A stretch of DNA of 26,439 nucleotides. Origin: an uncultured Chlorobiota bacterium. Lineage in GTDB: Bacteria > Bacteroidota > Bacteroidia > Bacteroidales > JAADGE01. The notes under the pieces were generated by a model, which saw nothing but the letters and a program-made list of their open reading frames with translations, ran no database searches and was not told the origin of the DNA. The stretch is taken from NCBI GenBank assembly GCA_947311265.1, contig CAMZKQ010000270.1, forward strand, positions 1 to 26,439, given 5' to 3'. The stretch's first letter is position 1. Each line of letters starts with the position of its first letter. A program made the translations under genes and the position numbers. Of the stretch, positions 7,605 through 15,146 are shown piece by piece.

Positions 7605-7634
7605 CAAAGGTAAAATATTTGGCTTTAAAACCAA
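7605..7634 (-). promoter_or_regulatory. Promoter of the amidase-rsgA unit
   Basis: On the minus strand -7 TACCTTTG (7605-7612) is a perfect TAnnTTTG, 19 bases from a TTG -33 box (7632-7634). The -33 box overlaps the last codons of the DUF6122 gene. This is the cleanest promoter in the window. Confidence 0.75.
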
Positions 7635-7993
7635 CTGCCAAAAACTAAATATAATTCTGACTCTTTAAAACAAGTTGCACATTTGGAGAAAATCCAGAGG
7701 CAATCCTGAAAATCTGTAAAAATATGAAACAGAAAACCCGTTGCCGGGATACGCAAAGGGCGCCAAATAAACATGAGAAGGTAAATGCCAATGGCCCAAA
7801 AAGAATGGAGGGGGTGAAAGCCAATACTGCAGCGGTGGGGGTCGAATACTGGCGTGGCCAGTAAATGGTCGATGTCCATTAGCATTGTGAGTAGCATTAT
7901 AGCCCATGCTTTTAGAAATTGCTCTCGAAAAAAAATATAGGAGAGTAACCCCGGCGCTAGAAAGTGTAGTGAGTAATGTATGATTTCTTGCAT
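7625..7993 (-). CDS. Small membrane protein, DUF6122-like
   Basis: A 122-residue protein with hydrophobic segments at about 10-24, 28-42, 66-80 and 84-96 separated by short loops. The motif MDIDHLLATPVFDP, then RCSIGFHPLHS (about 39-64), has paired Asp/His residues that recall membrane-bound hydrolases. From memory this is the Bacteroidota DUF6122 family, whose function is unknown. The tail CATCFKESELYLVFGSWF may be shorter or divergent compared with relatives. It is transcribed on the minus strand, diverging from the DUF2723 gene. The start at 7991-7993 gives the whole conserved region. Confidence 0.7.
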   Translation of the reverse strand: MQEIIHYSLHFLAPGLLSYIFFREQFLKAWAIMLLTMLMDIDHLLATPVFDPHRCSIGFHPLHSFWAIGIYLLMFIWRPLRIPATGFLFHIFTDFQDCLWIFSKCATCFKESELYLVFGSWF

Positions 7994-8024
7994 CTACGGT
8001 ATTAAAATTAGATAAAGTTAAATT

Positions 8025-8037
8025 AAGTAATTTACTT
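8025..8037. repeat. Short palindrome upstream of the DUF6122 gene
   Basis: AAGTAA-T-TTACTT forms a 13-base odd palindrome in the divergent gap (7994-8218) between the DUF6122 and DUF2723 genes. It is a plausible regulator site, but it lies in very A+T-rich DNA. A second inverted repeat, AATACAT/ATGTATT, occurs at 8097-8103 and 8115-8121 on the DUF2723 side. Confidence 0.3.
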
Positions 8038-8218
8038 GGTTGTTTATATTGTTCTTATTTTTAGGATTTTATGTGTTTTTTGATTTAAAAAAACTTAATA
8101 CATCTTAAAAAATAATGTATTCTTAAATTAAAATTTTATTTTCGCAGTTAATTTGAGTTTAGGCAATAGTAAATGTAAACTTTCTAATAAGCAAATCGAA
8201 ACTGAATAAATATAAAAA

Positions 8219-11200
8219 ATGAATTACAAACTGATTAATAATGCTACAGGCTGGCTAGTTTTTTTAATTGCCAGTACCACCTACTTGATGACCATGGAAG
8301 CATCGGCCAGTTTTTGGGACTGTGGCGAATTTATAACAACGGCCTATAAACTAGAAGTTGGACACCCCCCGGGAGCACCATTTTTTATGATACTTGGTCG
8401 CTTCTTTACCCTCTTTGCTGGCGGCAATGTCGAGCTGGTTTCTACCATGATAAATGCACTTTCTGCATTATCGAGTGGGTTTACAATTTTATTTTTATTT
8501 TGGAGTATTACCCATATTGCTAAGCGAGTTGTTTTAAACGGAGCAACCCAAGAGTTAGCACAAGGGCAGCTTATTGCAGTTATTGGAAGTGGGCTTATCG
8601 GTGCATTGGCTTATACCTTTTCCGATTCATTTTGGTTCTCGGCAGTAGAGGGCGAAGTGTATGCCATGTCTTCCTTTTTTACCGCAGTAGTCTTTTGGGC
8701 AATTTTAAAATGGGAGGCCGTTTTCGATGAAAAATATGCCAACCGTTGGCTAATCCTTATCGCCTATTTAATGGGGCTTTCCATAGGGGTTCACTTGCTT
8801 AACTTGCTTGCCATTCCTGCCATTGTTTATATTTATTATTTTAGAAGATACGAAGTCTCTCGAAACGGAATTATTTTAGCAGGGCTATTGTCTATTGCTA
8901 TACTTGGGTTTACGATGCTTGGAATTATACAAGGAACAGTAATTTTTGCTTCTTGGTTTGAGTTACTATTTACCAATAGCTTTGGCTTACCTTATAATAC
9001 AGGAAGTATAATTTTCCTACTAATGTTAGTCGGTGGGCTTATCTATGGTATTTATTATTCGCTTCAAAAGCGAAAAGCGATATTAAATACTGCCCTTACC
9101 GCAGTACTAGTAATACTTATTGGATACTCCTCGTTTGCCATTATTTTAATCCGCTCGCAAGCGGATACCCCAATGAACCAAAATGCACCGAACAATGTAT
9201 TTGCCCTACTATCCTACTTAAACAGAGAGCAGTACGGCGACCGCCCGCTAGCAAAAGGGCAGTACTTTAATGCACCAATTGTAAAATACGGCGAAGGAAA
9301 GGCGACCTATATTCAAAAAGATGGGAAATATGTAATTGTGGACCATGCCACCACACGAGAATTTGATTCAAAATTCACGACCCTGTTCCCAAGAATGTAC
9401 TCCGACTCCAAAAGCCCCAACCACGTGCAAGGCTACCAACAATGGACGGGTACATCAGATGCCGATTTCTATCAGCCCCAAACCAATGCCGATGGCGAAG
9501 TGGTTAAAAACAGATACGGCGAAGTACAGTACGACTACTATTCGCCAACAGAGCCACCCACTTTTGGGCAAAATTTAGCCTTCTTTTTCAAGTACCAATT
9601 AAACTTTATGTATATCCGCTATTTTATGTGGAACTTTGCAGGACGACAAAGCGATAAACAAACCCACGGTAGTGTGCAAGACGGCAACTGGATTAGCGGT
9701 ATAAAATTTATTGATGCCATACGCCTTGGCAACCAAGACAATCTGACCTCTGCCATGAAAAATAATAAAGGCAGGAATGTCTATTACTTCTTACCCCTAA
9801 TACTTGGAATTATTGGTATGATTTACCTATTTTCTGCCAACAAAACCTCTAAAAATTACTTTTGGGTAGTACTCCTTTTCTTTTTCTTTACAGGAATTGC
9901 CATTGTACTCTACCTGAACCAACCACCATTTCAACCAAGAGAGAGAGATTATGCCTACTCTGGCTCATTTTATGTCTTTTCTATATTTATAGGATTTGGC
10001 GTTGCTGGGATATACGAAATGCTACGCAAAAAAGCATCGCTTACCGCCAGTGCCGGAATTGCCGTACTACTAGCCCTCCCAATCCCTGCCATTTTGGTAC
10101 AGCAAAACTGGGACGACCACGACCGTTACGAGCGATTTACGGCAACAGATTATGCTAAAAACTACTTAAACTCTTGCGACGAAAATGCAATAATTTTTAC
10201 TAACGGCGATAACGATACCTTCCCACTTTGGTACATACAAGAAGTTGAAGGCTTCCGTACAGATGTGCGTGTAATAAACCTAAGTTACTTAAACACAGAG
10301 TGGTACATCAATCAAATGAAGAAGAAAGCATACAAATCTAACCCTGTGCCATTTAAACTAATGCCCGAGCAATACGGCCCAGGGGTACGAGAAATTGTAT
10401 ATCGAAACGAAAACCCTAATATATATATAACAGAAAAATATCAGGCCAACCGAGCCCAAATTGATACTGTGTATAAAGATTTATTTGACCGTTATTTCTT
10501 ATTCTTAAAAAAGGCAGATTTTGAATCCAAAGATAAAAAATCATTCGATATTCTATCCAAAGGCTACACCGCACTTGCCCCTGAGCAATTCTACGGATTT
10601 GTTAAAAAACTAGAAGAACCTACCAATGTCGCTAAATTTGGGATTGATGCCAGCAGGGCAAAAACATACGCCAAGCAAGCCGAAAAAATGCTCATGAAAA
10701 TCACCAAATCGCCTTTGCCGATAAAAACGTTAATGCAGCACATTACTAGCGAAGACCCTAAACTCAAAGTGAAAATGAGAGCAGAAGACCCTGCGGTAAA
10801 TTACATGCCTGCCGACTTCCTACAAATCCCAGCCAATAAAGACAAAATAAAAGCCACCAAAACACTCACTGGGGCAGATTTAGATAAAGCACTACCTGCC
10901 ATAAATTGGAATTTGAACAAATCCTATATCCGTAAGAATGAACTTATGGTGCTAGACCTACTTGCCCACAACGACTGGAAACGCCCCATTTATTTTGCAA
11001 TAACCGTGGGCGGTAGTAGCTATATGAATCTTGAAGACTACTTTCAGCTAGAAGGCTTGGCGTACAGAATTGTACCAATAAAAACCAAAGGCAATGGCAG
11101 TGGCGACCGTGGGCGAATAAACACCGACATACTCTACGATAATATGATGAATAAATTTGTATGGGGCGGTATAGACACTAACAGCAAAACCATTTACTTG

Positions 11201-11749
11201 GACGAAAATAACCGCCGTTTCTTGCTTAACTTCAAAAATAGCTTTACCCGCCTAGCCGACCAGCTTATAGTCGAAAAGAAAAACAAAAAAGCAGAAGCAG
11301 TACTAGATAAATGCGTAAAACTATTTCCGAACGAGCTAAGTGCTTATGGATACTACGATATGCTAATTGCAAAATCATACTTCTCTATCAGAAAAAAAGA
11401 TAAAGCCATAGCATTAATGCAAACCACTATCAAGAACCTGAAAGAAGAGTTTGCCTACTACTTATCGTTAAAACCACGCCACCTTAATACCGTAACTGAC
11501 GACTTTGGAAGAACCGCAGCACTTACCCAAGAAGCCATACGAATATTAACAGCTAGTGGCGAAAAAGAATTGGCAAAAACAACCGCAGCATCAATAATAG
11601 AAATACTCGAAGCCCGGTATGGATACAAACAAACCATCAACAAATTGCAAGCCAATAATGGTCAATTTATGGCTTGGTATAGCTCGTTACAAGGCTCGGA
11701 ACAGCAAATTGTATCCCTCTATATTTCTTTAATGGATACTGAAAACTAG
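8219..11749 (+). CDS. DUF2723 multi-pass membrane protein (putative protein O-glycosyltransferase)
   Basis: A 1176-residue membrane protein of the DUF2723 family, which includes vertebrate TMEM260, a protein O-mannosyltransferase. About ten hydrophobic helices fill residues 10-310 and 515-635. The first luminal-type loop carries the acidic motif FWDCGEF (D34, E37) followed by GHPPGAP, similar in layout to the Asp-Glu catalytic loop of GT-C enzymes. A hydrophilic domain starts near residue 660 with TNGDNDTFPLWYIQEVEG, a family hallmark. The last ~200 residues look like TPR helices. It is likely in the inner membrane, transferring sugar from a lipid carrier on the periplasmic side. That role is inferred from the family. 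Confidence 0.85.
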   Translation: MNYKLINNATGWLVFLIASTTYLMTMEASASFWDCGEFITTAYKLEVGHPPGAPFFMILGRFFTLFAGGNVELVSTMINALSALSSGFTILFLFWSITHIAKRVVLNGATQELAQGQLIAVIGSGLIGALAYTFSDSFWFSAVEGEVYAMSSFFTAVVFWAILKWEAVFDEKYANRWLILIAYLMGLSIGVHLLNLLAIPAIVYIYYFRRYEVSRNGIILAGLLSIAILGFTMLGIIQGTVIFASWFELLFTNSFGLPYNTGSIIFLLMLVGGLIYGIYYSLQKRKAILNTALTAVLVILIGYSSFAIILIRSQADTPMNQNAPNNVFALLSYLNREQYGDRPLAKGQYFNAPIVKYGEGKATYIQKDGKYVIVDHATTREFDSKFTTLFPRMYSDSKSPNHVQGYQQWTGTSDADFYQPQTNADGEVVKNRYGEVQYDYYSPTEPPTFGQNLAFFFKYQLNFMYIRYFMWNFAGRQSDKQTHGSVQDGNWISGIKFIDAIRLGNQDNLTSAMKNNKGRNVYYFLPLILGIIGMIYLFSANKTSKNYFWVVLLFFFFTGIAIVLYLNQPPFQPRERDYAYSGSFYVFSIFIGFGVAGIYEMLRKKASLTASAGIAVLLALPIPAILVQQNWDDHDRYERFTATDYAKNYLNSCDENAIIFTNGDNDTFPLWYIQEVEGFRTDVRVINLSYLNTEWYINQMKKKAYKSNPVPFKLMPEQYGPGVREIVYRNENPNIYITEKYQANRAQIDTVYKDLFDRYFLFLKKADFESKDKKSFDILSKGYTALAPEQFYGFVKKLEEPTNVAKFGIDASRAKTYAKQAEKMLMKITKSPLPIKTLMQHITSEDPKLKVKMRAEDPAVNYMPADFLQIPANKDKIKATKTLTGADLDKALPAINWNLNKSYIRKNELMVLDLLAHNDWKRPIYFAITVGGSSYMNLEDYFQLEGLAYRIVPIKTKGNGSGDRGRINTDILYDNMMNKFVWGGIDTNSKTIYLDENNRRFLLNFKNSFTRLADQLIVEKKNKKAEAVLDKCVKLFPNELSAYGYYDMLIAKSYFSIRKKDKAIALMQTTIKNLKEEFAYYLSLKPRHLNTVTDDFGRTAALTQEAIRILTASGEKELAKTTAASIIEILEARYGYKQTINKLQANNGQFMAWYSSLQGSEQQIVSLYISLMDTEN

Positions 11750-11760
11750 AACATTACTTA

Positions 11761-11792
11761 TTTTTGTAAATCCAAATAAATTTCTACTTTCG
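11761..11792 (+). promoter_or_regulatory. Promoter of the lipoprotein gene
   Basis: -33 TTTTTG (11761-11766), an 18-base spacer, then -7 TACTTTCG (11785-11792, one mismatch to TAnnTTTG). It sits in the 58-base gap after the DUF2723 gene, so the lipoprotein gene can be transcribed independently. Confidence 0.55.
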
Positions 11793-11807
11793 TAAAAAAT
11801 AGTTATC

Positions 11808-12584
11808 ATGATTAAGAAAAATTTAATTTACACCTTTATCCTTTTTATCCTTTTAGGGATAAATGCTTGCACACCAGAGGAAAACAAAGAAAACAACAAT
11901 ACAGATAGTTCTAAAACTGTTGTAGAAACAGATGTGAAAGACCCTGTGCTTAAAAAAATGGACTACGAAGCACCAACCGAACTCACTTATGGTGTTGATA
12001 GTCAGGACTATCTGTATGACACATTCTACCCTATTGGCTGGTCGGAAGATGGGCATTTTGCTTACGTATCTGAGCCGGCAGACCAGGCCACAGGCTATTA
12101 TTTTTTTACTTTCGTAATTTTAGATACCAAAACTAACGAAATCGTTTGGACTTGGAAAATTGATGAAAAAGATGGACGTGAAGACAGTTCGGTATCAGCT
12201 ATTTGGAAAGAAAAATACGAACTCTTTAAAAAGCAACTTAATGATTACCAAATAAAGCAACAAACAAAAATGACCATAGAGCAGTTTCCTGTAAAATCAG
12301 CTTCAGGAGAATATGAACAAGAAACCAAGCTAACCAAAACAAAAGACCCTTTTGGCTACGGATTTGATGTGATTGATAACGCAACTGTAAATTTAAAATC
12401 AAAAGATAAAACAAAAGGCGTTATAAACCAAAACTTAAAAGAAGAAGCCTATCTATCCCTCAGCGTATTAGGTTATGTAAAAAGCCCTTACCAAGAAAGA
12501 GTAGTTGTGTTTATTAAAAAAGAAATGCGTGGTTATGAAGGGCCACCAAATGTAATTTTATACCAAACGGCAGGTTGCAGCTAG
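11808..12584 (+). CDS. Lipoprotein of unknown function
   Basis: A 258-residue predicted lipoprotein. Residues 1-20 form a signal peptide with lipobox INAC and lipidated Cys21, followed by an Asn/Glu-rich linker (about 24-40) typical of Bacteroidota surface or periplasmic lipoproteins. The mature part has YPIGWSEDGHFAYVSEPADQ (about 76-95) and NEIVWTWKIDEK, suggesting beta-strands as in propeller or sensor-like domains, then a lysine-rich middle and a second strand-rich half. I do not recognise the family and assign no function. It lies between DUF2723 and the amidase cassette, with a hairpin after the stop. Confidence 0.8.
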   Translation: MIKKNLIYTFILFILLGINACTPEENKENNNTDSSKTVVETDVKDPVLKKMDYEAPTELTYGVDSQDYLYDTFYPIGWSEDGHFAYVSEPADQATGYYFFTFVILDTKTNEIVWTWKIDEKDGREDSSVSAIWKEKYELFKKQLNDYQIKQQTKMTIEQFPVKSASGEYEQETKLTKTKDPFGYGFDVIDNATVNLKSKDKTKGVINQNLKEEAYLSLSVLGYVKSPYQERVVVFIKKEMRGYEGPPNVILYQTAGCS

Positions 12585-12600
12585 ATTAAGTATTTTTAAT

Positions 12601-12633
12601 GTAAAGTTAGGTTTACTTATTGATACTCAATAA
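12601..12633 (+). terminator. Hairpins after the lipoprotein gene
   Basis: Two short inverted repeats follow the stop: GTAAA/TTTAC (12601-12605 and 12612-12616) and a perfect TTATTGA-TAC-TCAATAA (12617-12633). There is no T-run, so termination is only suggested. They mark the boundary between the lipoprotein gene and the cassette that follows. Confidence 0.35.
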
Positions 12634-12695
12634 CTAACAAAAACTAAATAAAGTTGTAATTTAAGACTAAAAATTAGAAATTAATTAACATTTGA

Positions 12696-12727
12696 TTTTG
12701 AACTGTTGAAAAAAAAATCTAATTTTA
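12696..12727 (+). promoter_or_regulatory. Promoter of the amidase/membrane-protein cassette
   Basis: -33 TTTTG (12696-12700), a 19-base spacer and -7 TAATTTTA (12720-12727, one mismatch to TAnnTTTG). The start codon of the amidase gene follows at 12803, leaving a leader of about 70 bases. The cassette therefore seems to have its own transcription start. Confidence 0.5.
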
Positions 12728-12802
12728 GCTTTTATTTTATGAAAAGGTAATTGAACCTACCTATTTTACAAATAAAAACTAAAATTAAAAATACGAAAAA
12801 CT

Positions 12803-13615
12803 ATGCGAATACAAGATAACCAATTAAAAGGAGACAGTATAAAACAACCCGAGTGGACTAAAAACCATAGCGGGAAATTTAAATCCGGCTATTTAGATAC
12901 TGTAATTGTACACTATACAGCAGGCCCTTTTGGAGCATCTTTGCGTACACTCAAAAACCCTAGGGCAAGAGCATCTGCACACGTTATTGTAGATAGAGAT
13001 GGAACAATAACACAACTCGTCCCTTTTGATACCATTGCATGGCACGCTGGGCGTAGCTCATACAAAGGACGTTCGGGCTTTAATAAATACTCAATTGGTA
13101 TAGAAATTGTAAACTCAGGACCACTTACCAAAAGTGGGAATGTTTACCGCTCTTGGTTTGGTAGTGCATACAACCCAAGCGATGTTATAGAGGCACGCCA
13201 CAGGAATCAAACCCGAAAAAAATACTGGCACACCTACACCGAAGAACAAATACAAGCAGTAACAGAGCTTATCCAAGAGCTTATCGAAGAATACGGTATT
13301 AAGTACATTTTAGGACACGAGGAAATTGCACCTAAACGAAAAATAGATCCAGGTCCAGCTTTCCCATTAGAACGGCTCCGAAGCCAACTACTTGGCAATA
13401 CACGCCACGAAGATGGCGAAGAAGAACTGCCTGAAAGTGGTCGAATTTCGGCAAGTAGCCTAAATATAAGAGCGACACCTAAAAATGGTCAAAAAGTGGC
13501 TTTGCCTCTTAAAAGAGGAACAAAAGTTAAAATTGTAGATGAGGCAGACGGGTGGTACAAGGTAACCGCAGAAATAGAAGGCTGGGTGCTAGGTAAATAT
13601 GTTGAACACGAATAA
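12803..13615 (+). CDS. N-acetylmuramoyl-L-alanine amidase with C-terminal SH3 domain (endolysin-like)
   Basis: A 270-residue zinc amidase of the Amidase_2/PGRP fold (about 28-200) that would cut the bond between MurNAc and the stem peptide. Probable zinc ligands are H37 (VHYTAGP), H172 (LGHEEIAP) and D182 (KIDPG), with E101 (GIEIVNSG) and K180 near the active site. A bacterial SH3 domain (about 214-268, SLNIRATP to GWVLGKYV) probably binds the wall. There is no signal peptide: the N-terminus is polar, so export would need a membrane pore, as for phage endolysins. It is the first gene of a four-gene cassette, with a 14-base gap to the next. AmpD-like recycling is the alternative, but the SH3 domain argues against it. 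Confidence 0.9.
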   Translation: MRIQDNQLKGDSIKQPEWTKNHSGKFKSGYLDTVIVHYTAGPFGASLRTLKNPRARASAHVIVDRDGTITQLVPFDTIAWHAGRSSYKGRSGFNKYSIGIEIVNSGPLTKSGNVYRSWFGSAYNPSDVIEARHRNQTRKKYWHTYTEEQIQAVTELIQELIEEYGIKYILGHEEIAPKRKIDPGPAFPLERLRSQLLGNTRHEDGEEELPESGRISASSLNIRATPKNGQKVALPLKRGTKVKIVDEADGWYKVTAEIEGWVLGKYVEHE

Positions 13616-13629
13616 ACTTAATCGCTTTT

Positions 13630-14052
13630 ATGCAAAAAATGTTTAGAAGATGGCTAATAACCATCGGTATAATAGTCTTAGTGTTAATCATTATCGGTGT
13701 ACTTTACGAAAACGGAGTGCTCGATTTTGAGTGGCAAGGTCTTACCATGATTTTTGCCGCACTTGCCGCACCTTATACCATAGTAAAAAAATGGCTCGAA
13801 AAAGATAGCTATTCACAAGGCATAGAAGATAAGTACGAAGAGCTAAATCGCCAAGAAGTGAAACACAGAACTGAAACAGATATTGAGATTAAAGAAAAAG
13901 AACTCAAAATTGAAGAACTTGAAATTGAAATAAAAAATAAAGAGAAAGAAGTAGAACGCATCGAACACAAAAAGAAAGAAGTAAAAAAGAAAGTAGAACA
14001 GATGTCCTTAGACGAATTACAAGAAGAAGGAGCAAACTATTTCGGAAGTTAA
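13630..14052 (+). CDS. Membrane-anchored coiled-coil protein of unknown function
   Basis: A 140-residue protein with a transmembrane helix at about 8-27 (WLITIGIIVLVLIIIGVLY), a second moderately hydrophobic helix at about 36-52, and a highly charged coiled coil from about 58 to 128 made of Glu/Lys/Ile heptads. The end is short and non-basic (DELQEEGANYFGS). I do not recognise a family. With two membrane helices, the coiled coil would face the cytoplasm if the N-terminus is inside. It sits between the amidase and the next gene (gaps of 14 and 20 bases) and is probably a structural or regulatory partner in the cassette. Confidence 0.75.
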   Translation: MQKMFRRWLITIGIIVLVLIIIGVLYENGVLDFEWQGLTMIFAALAAPYTIVKKWLEKDSYSQGIEDKYEELNRQEVKHRTETDIEIKEKELKIEELEIEIKNKEKEVERIEHKKKEVKKKVEQMSLDELQEEGANYFGS

Positions 14053-14072
14053 ATTAAGCCAACCAATTTAAA

Positions 14073-14531
14073 GTGAAAAAAATAATATTAATAGCCTTTT
14101 TAGTGATAACCTCAATAGGCTTTTCGCTAGCACAAAATTACCCTTTTGTTGTAAAACCATCTTACAGCCTGTCTATTGAGAAAAATAGCAAAGTATTTAC
14201 TTTCCCTAATGATACACTTTGGATTTTAAAACACAGCCAATACAAAGTGGCCATAAGAAAAGCAAAAGAGTTAGAATTATCAGAGCAACAAATTACAGAA
14301 TATAAAAGCCTTACAGAAAAATTAAAAACACAAAGTGCCGAAAAGGATAGTTTAATTGAAATTTATAAAAAAGATAGAGATTTCTACCAAGGCAATTGGG
14401 ATACCTGTAAAAAAGACGTATTAAAAATTAATAAAAAAGGAAAACGACAACGCTTATACACGAAAATTGCAATTATAGGTGGAGTCGTTGGCACAGCCTT
14501 AGGCATACTTGTGGGGGCAATCTATCTTTAA
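14073..14531 (+). CDS. Secreted coiled-coil protein with C-terminal membrane anchor (spanin-like layout)
   Basis: A 152-residue protein starting at a GTG (14073-14075), 20 bases after the previous stop. Residues 1-20 form a signal peptide ending SLAQ, residues about 21-125 are hydrophilic with a helical coiled-coil stretch (about 60-110, with the sole cysteine in DTCKK just after it), and residues about 131-152 are a Gly/Ala/Ile-rich transmembrane helix at the very C-terminus. The whole middle should sit in the periplasm, tethered to the inner membrane. This is the topology of unimolecular spanins, except that no lipobox cysteine is present. No family is recognised. Confidence 0.75.
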   Translation: MKKIILIAFLVITSIGFSLAQNYPFVVKPSYSLSIEKNSKVFTFPNDTLWILKHSQYKVAIRKAKELELSEQQITEYKSLTEKLKTQSAEKDSLIEIYKKDRDFYQGNWDTCKKDVLKINKKGKRQRLYTKIAIIGGVVGTALGILVGAIYL

Positions 14532-14555
14532 AACAAAAACTAAAAAAATAAAATT

Positions 14556-15074
14556 ATGAATAATTACATGGATGTTGTTCAGCATTTCTCTGACCACGCA
14601 AGCGAATACTGGCTCAGCGTATATTTTCCTATTGCTGTATGGTTGCTTATAGTACTTACATTTTTTATCCTGCTACTAAGGAAATACACCTTTGCTAACT
14701 GGACTAAGGAAAATCCCAACCCATACGCTGGCGAAACATTTAATATGCCAAGAGGTATATTTAGAGGCACACTTACACTTACACTACTTTATGTTGTTGT
14801 TATATTCGAGATGGTAAATATTAGAATTATTGGGCTAGAAGACGAGTTCCATGAGTTTATGGTTGCCTTCCAAATGATGATTGCCTTTTATTTCGGCTCT
14901 AAAGTTATGCACCATATTACCAGCAGCGAAAAATATAAGACTAAAATTGTTGCAGAAAATAGAGTACAAGTGCAGACAAGAACAAGCCACGGATCTTCAA
15001 CAACATTTGAAGATAATGCATTTTCCCCAGGCGACCTTGATCAAGGACAAGGAGCTGATGAAGCACAAGGCTAA
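14556..15074 (+). CDS. Three-helix membrane protein (holin-like)
   Basis: A 172-residue protein with transmembrane helices at about 20-42, 70-88 and 100-118 and a hydrophilic C-terminal tail (about 122-172) rich in Ser, Asp and Gln. The third helix ends in MIAFYFGSKVMHH, and AFYFGSK is a pattern I associate with small phage holin-like proteins. As the last gene of the cassette, preceding a clear terminator, it is the best candidate for the pore that would let the unexported amidase reach the wall. That role is inference. It could equally be a scaffold for the two coiled-coil proteins. Confidence 0.75.
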   Translation: MNNYMDVVQHFSDHASEYWLSVYFPIAVWLLIVLTFFILLLRKYTFANWTKENPNPYAGETFNMPRGIFRGTLTLTLLYVVVIFEMVNIRIIGLEDEFHEFMVAFQMMIAFYFGSKVMHHITSSEKYKTKIVAENRVQVQTRTSHGSSTTFEDNAFSPGDLDQGQGADEAQG

Positions 15075-15100
15075 ACTAAATATAATTTGAATATAATTTA

Positions 15101-15131
15101 AAATCCGTAAAATACTTTGCGGATTTTTTTT
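15101..15131 (+). terminator. Intrinsic terminator after the four-gene cassette
   Basis: AAATCCG (15101-15107) pairs with CGGATTT (15120-15126) across a 12-base loop, and a run of eight T (15124-15131) forms the downstream side. It cleanly ends the amidase/membrane cassette. A TACTTTG at 15113-15119 lies in and at the edge of the loop and may serve as the -7 box of the following gene. Confidence 0.8.
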
Positions 15132-15146
15132 GCAGAAAATAAAACA

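Noticed and set aside
9336..9578. Plus-strand frame inside the DUF2723 gene in another phase
   Set aside because: Fully contained in the long gene; proline/threonine-rich shadow.
15117..15146. Earlier TTG start for HMG-CoA reductase
   Set aside because: It falls inside the terminator hairpin and adds ten residues before the ATG-started protein, which already begins upstream of all family motifs.
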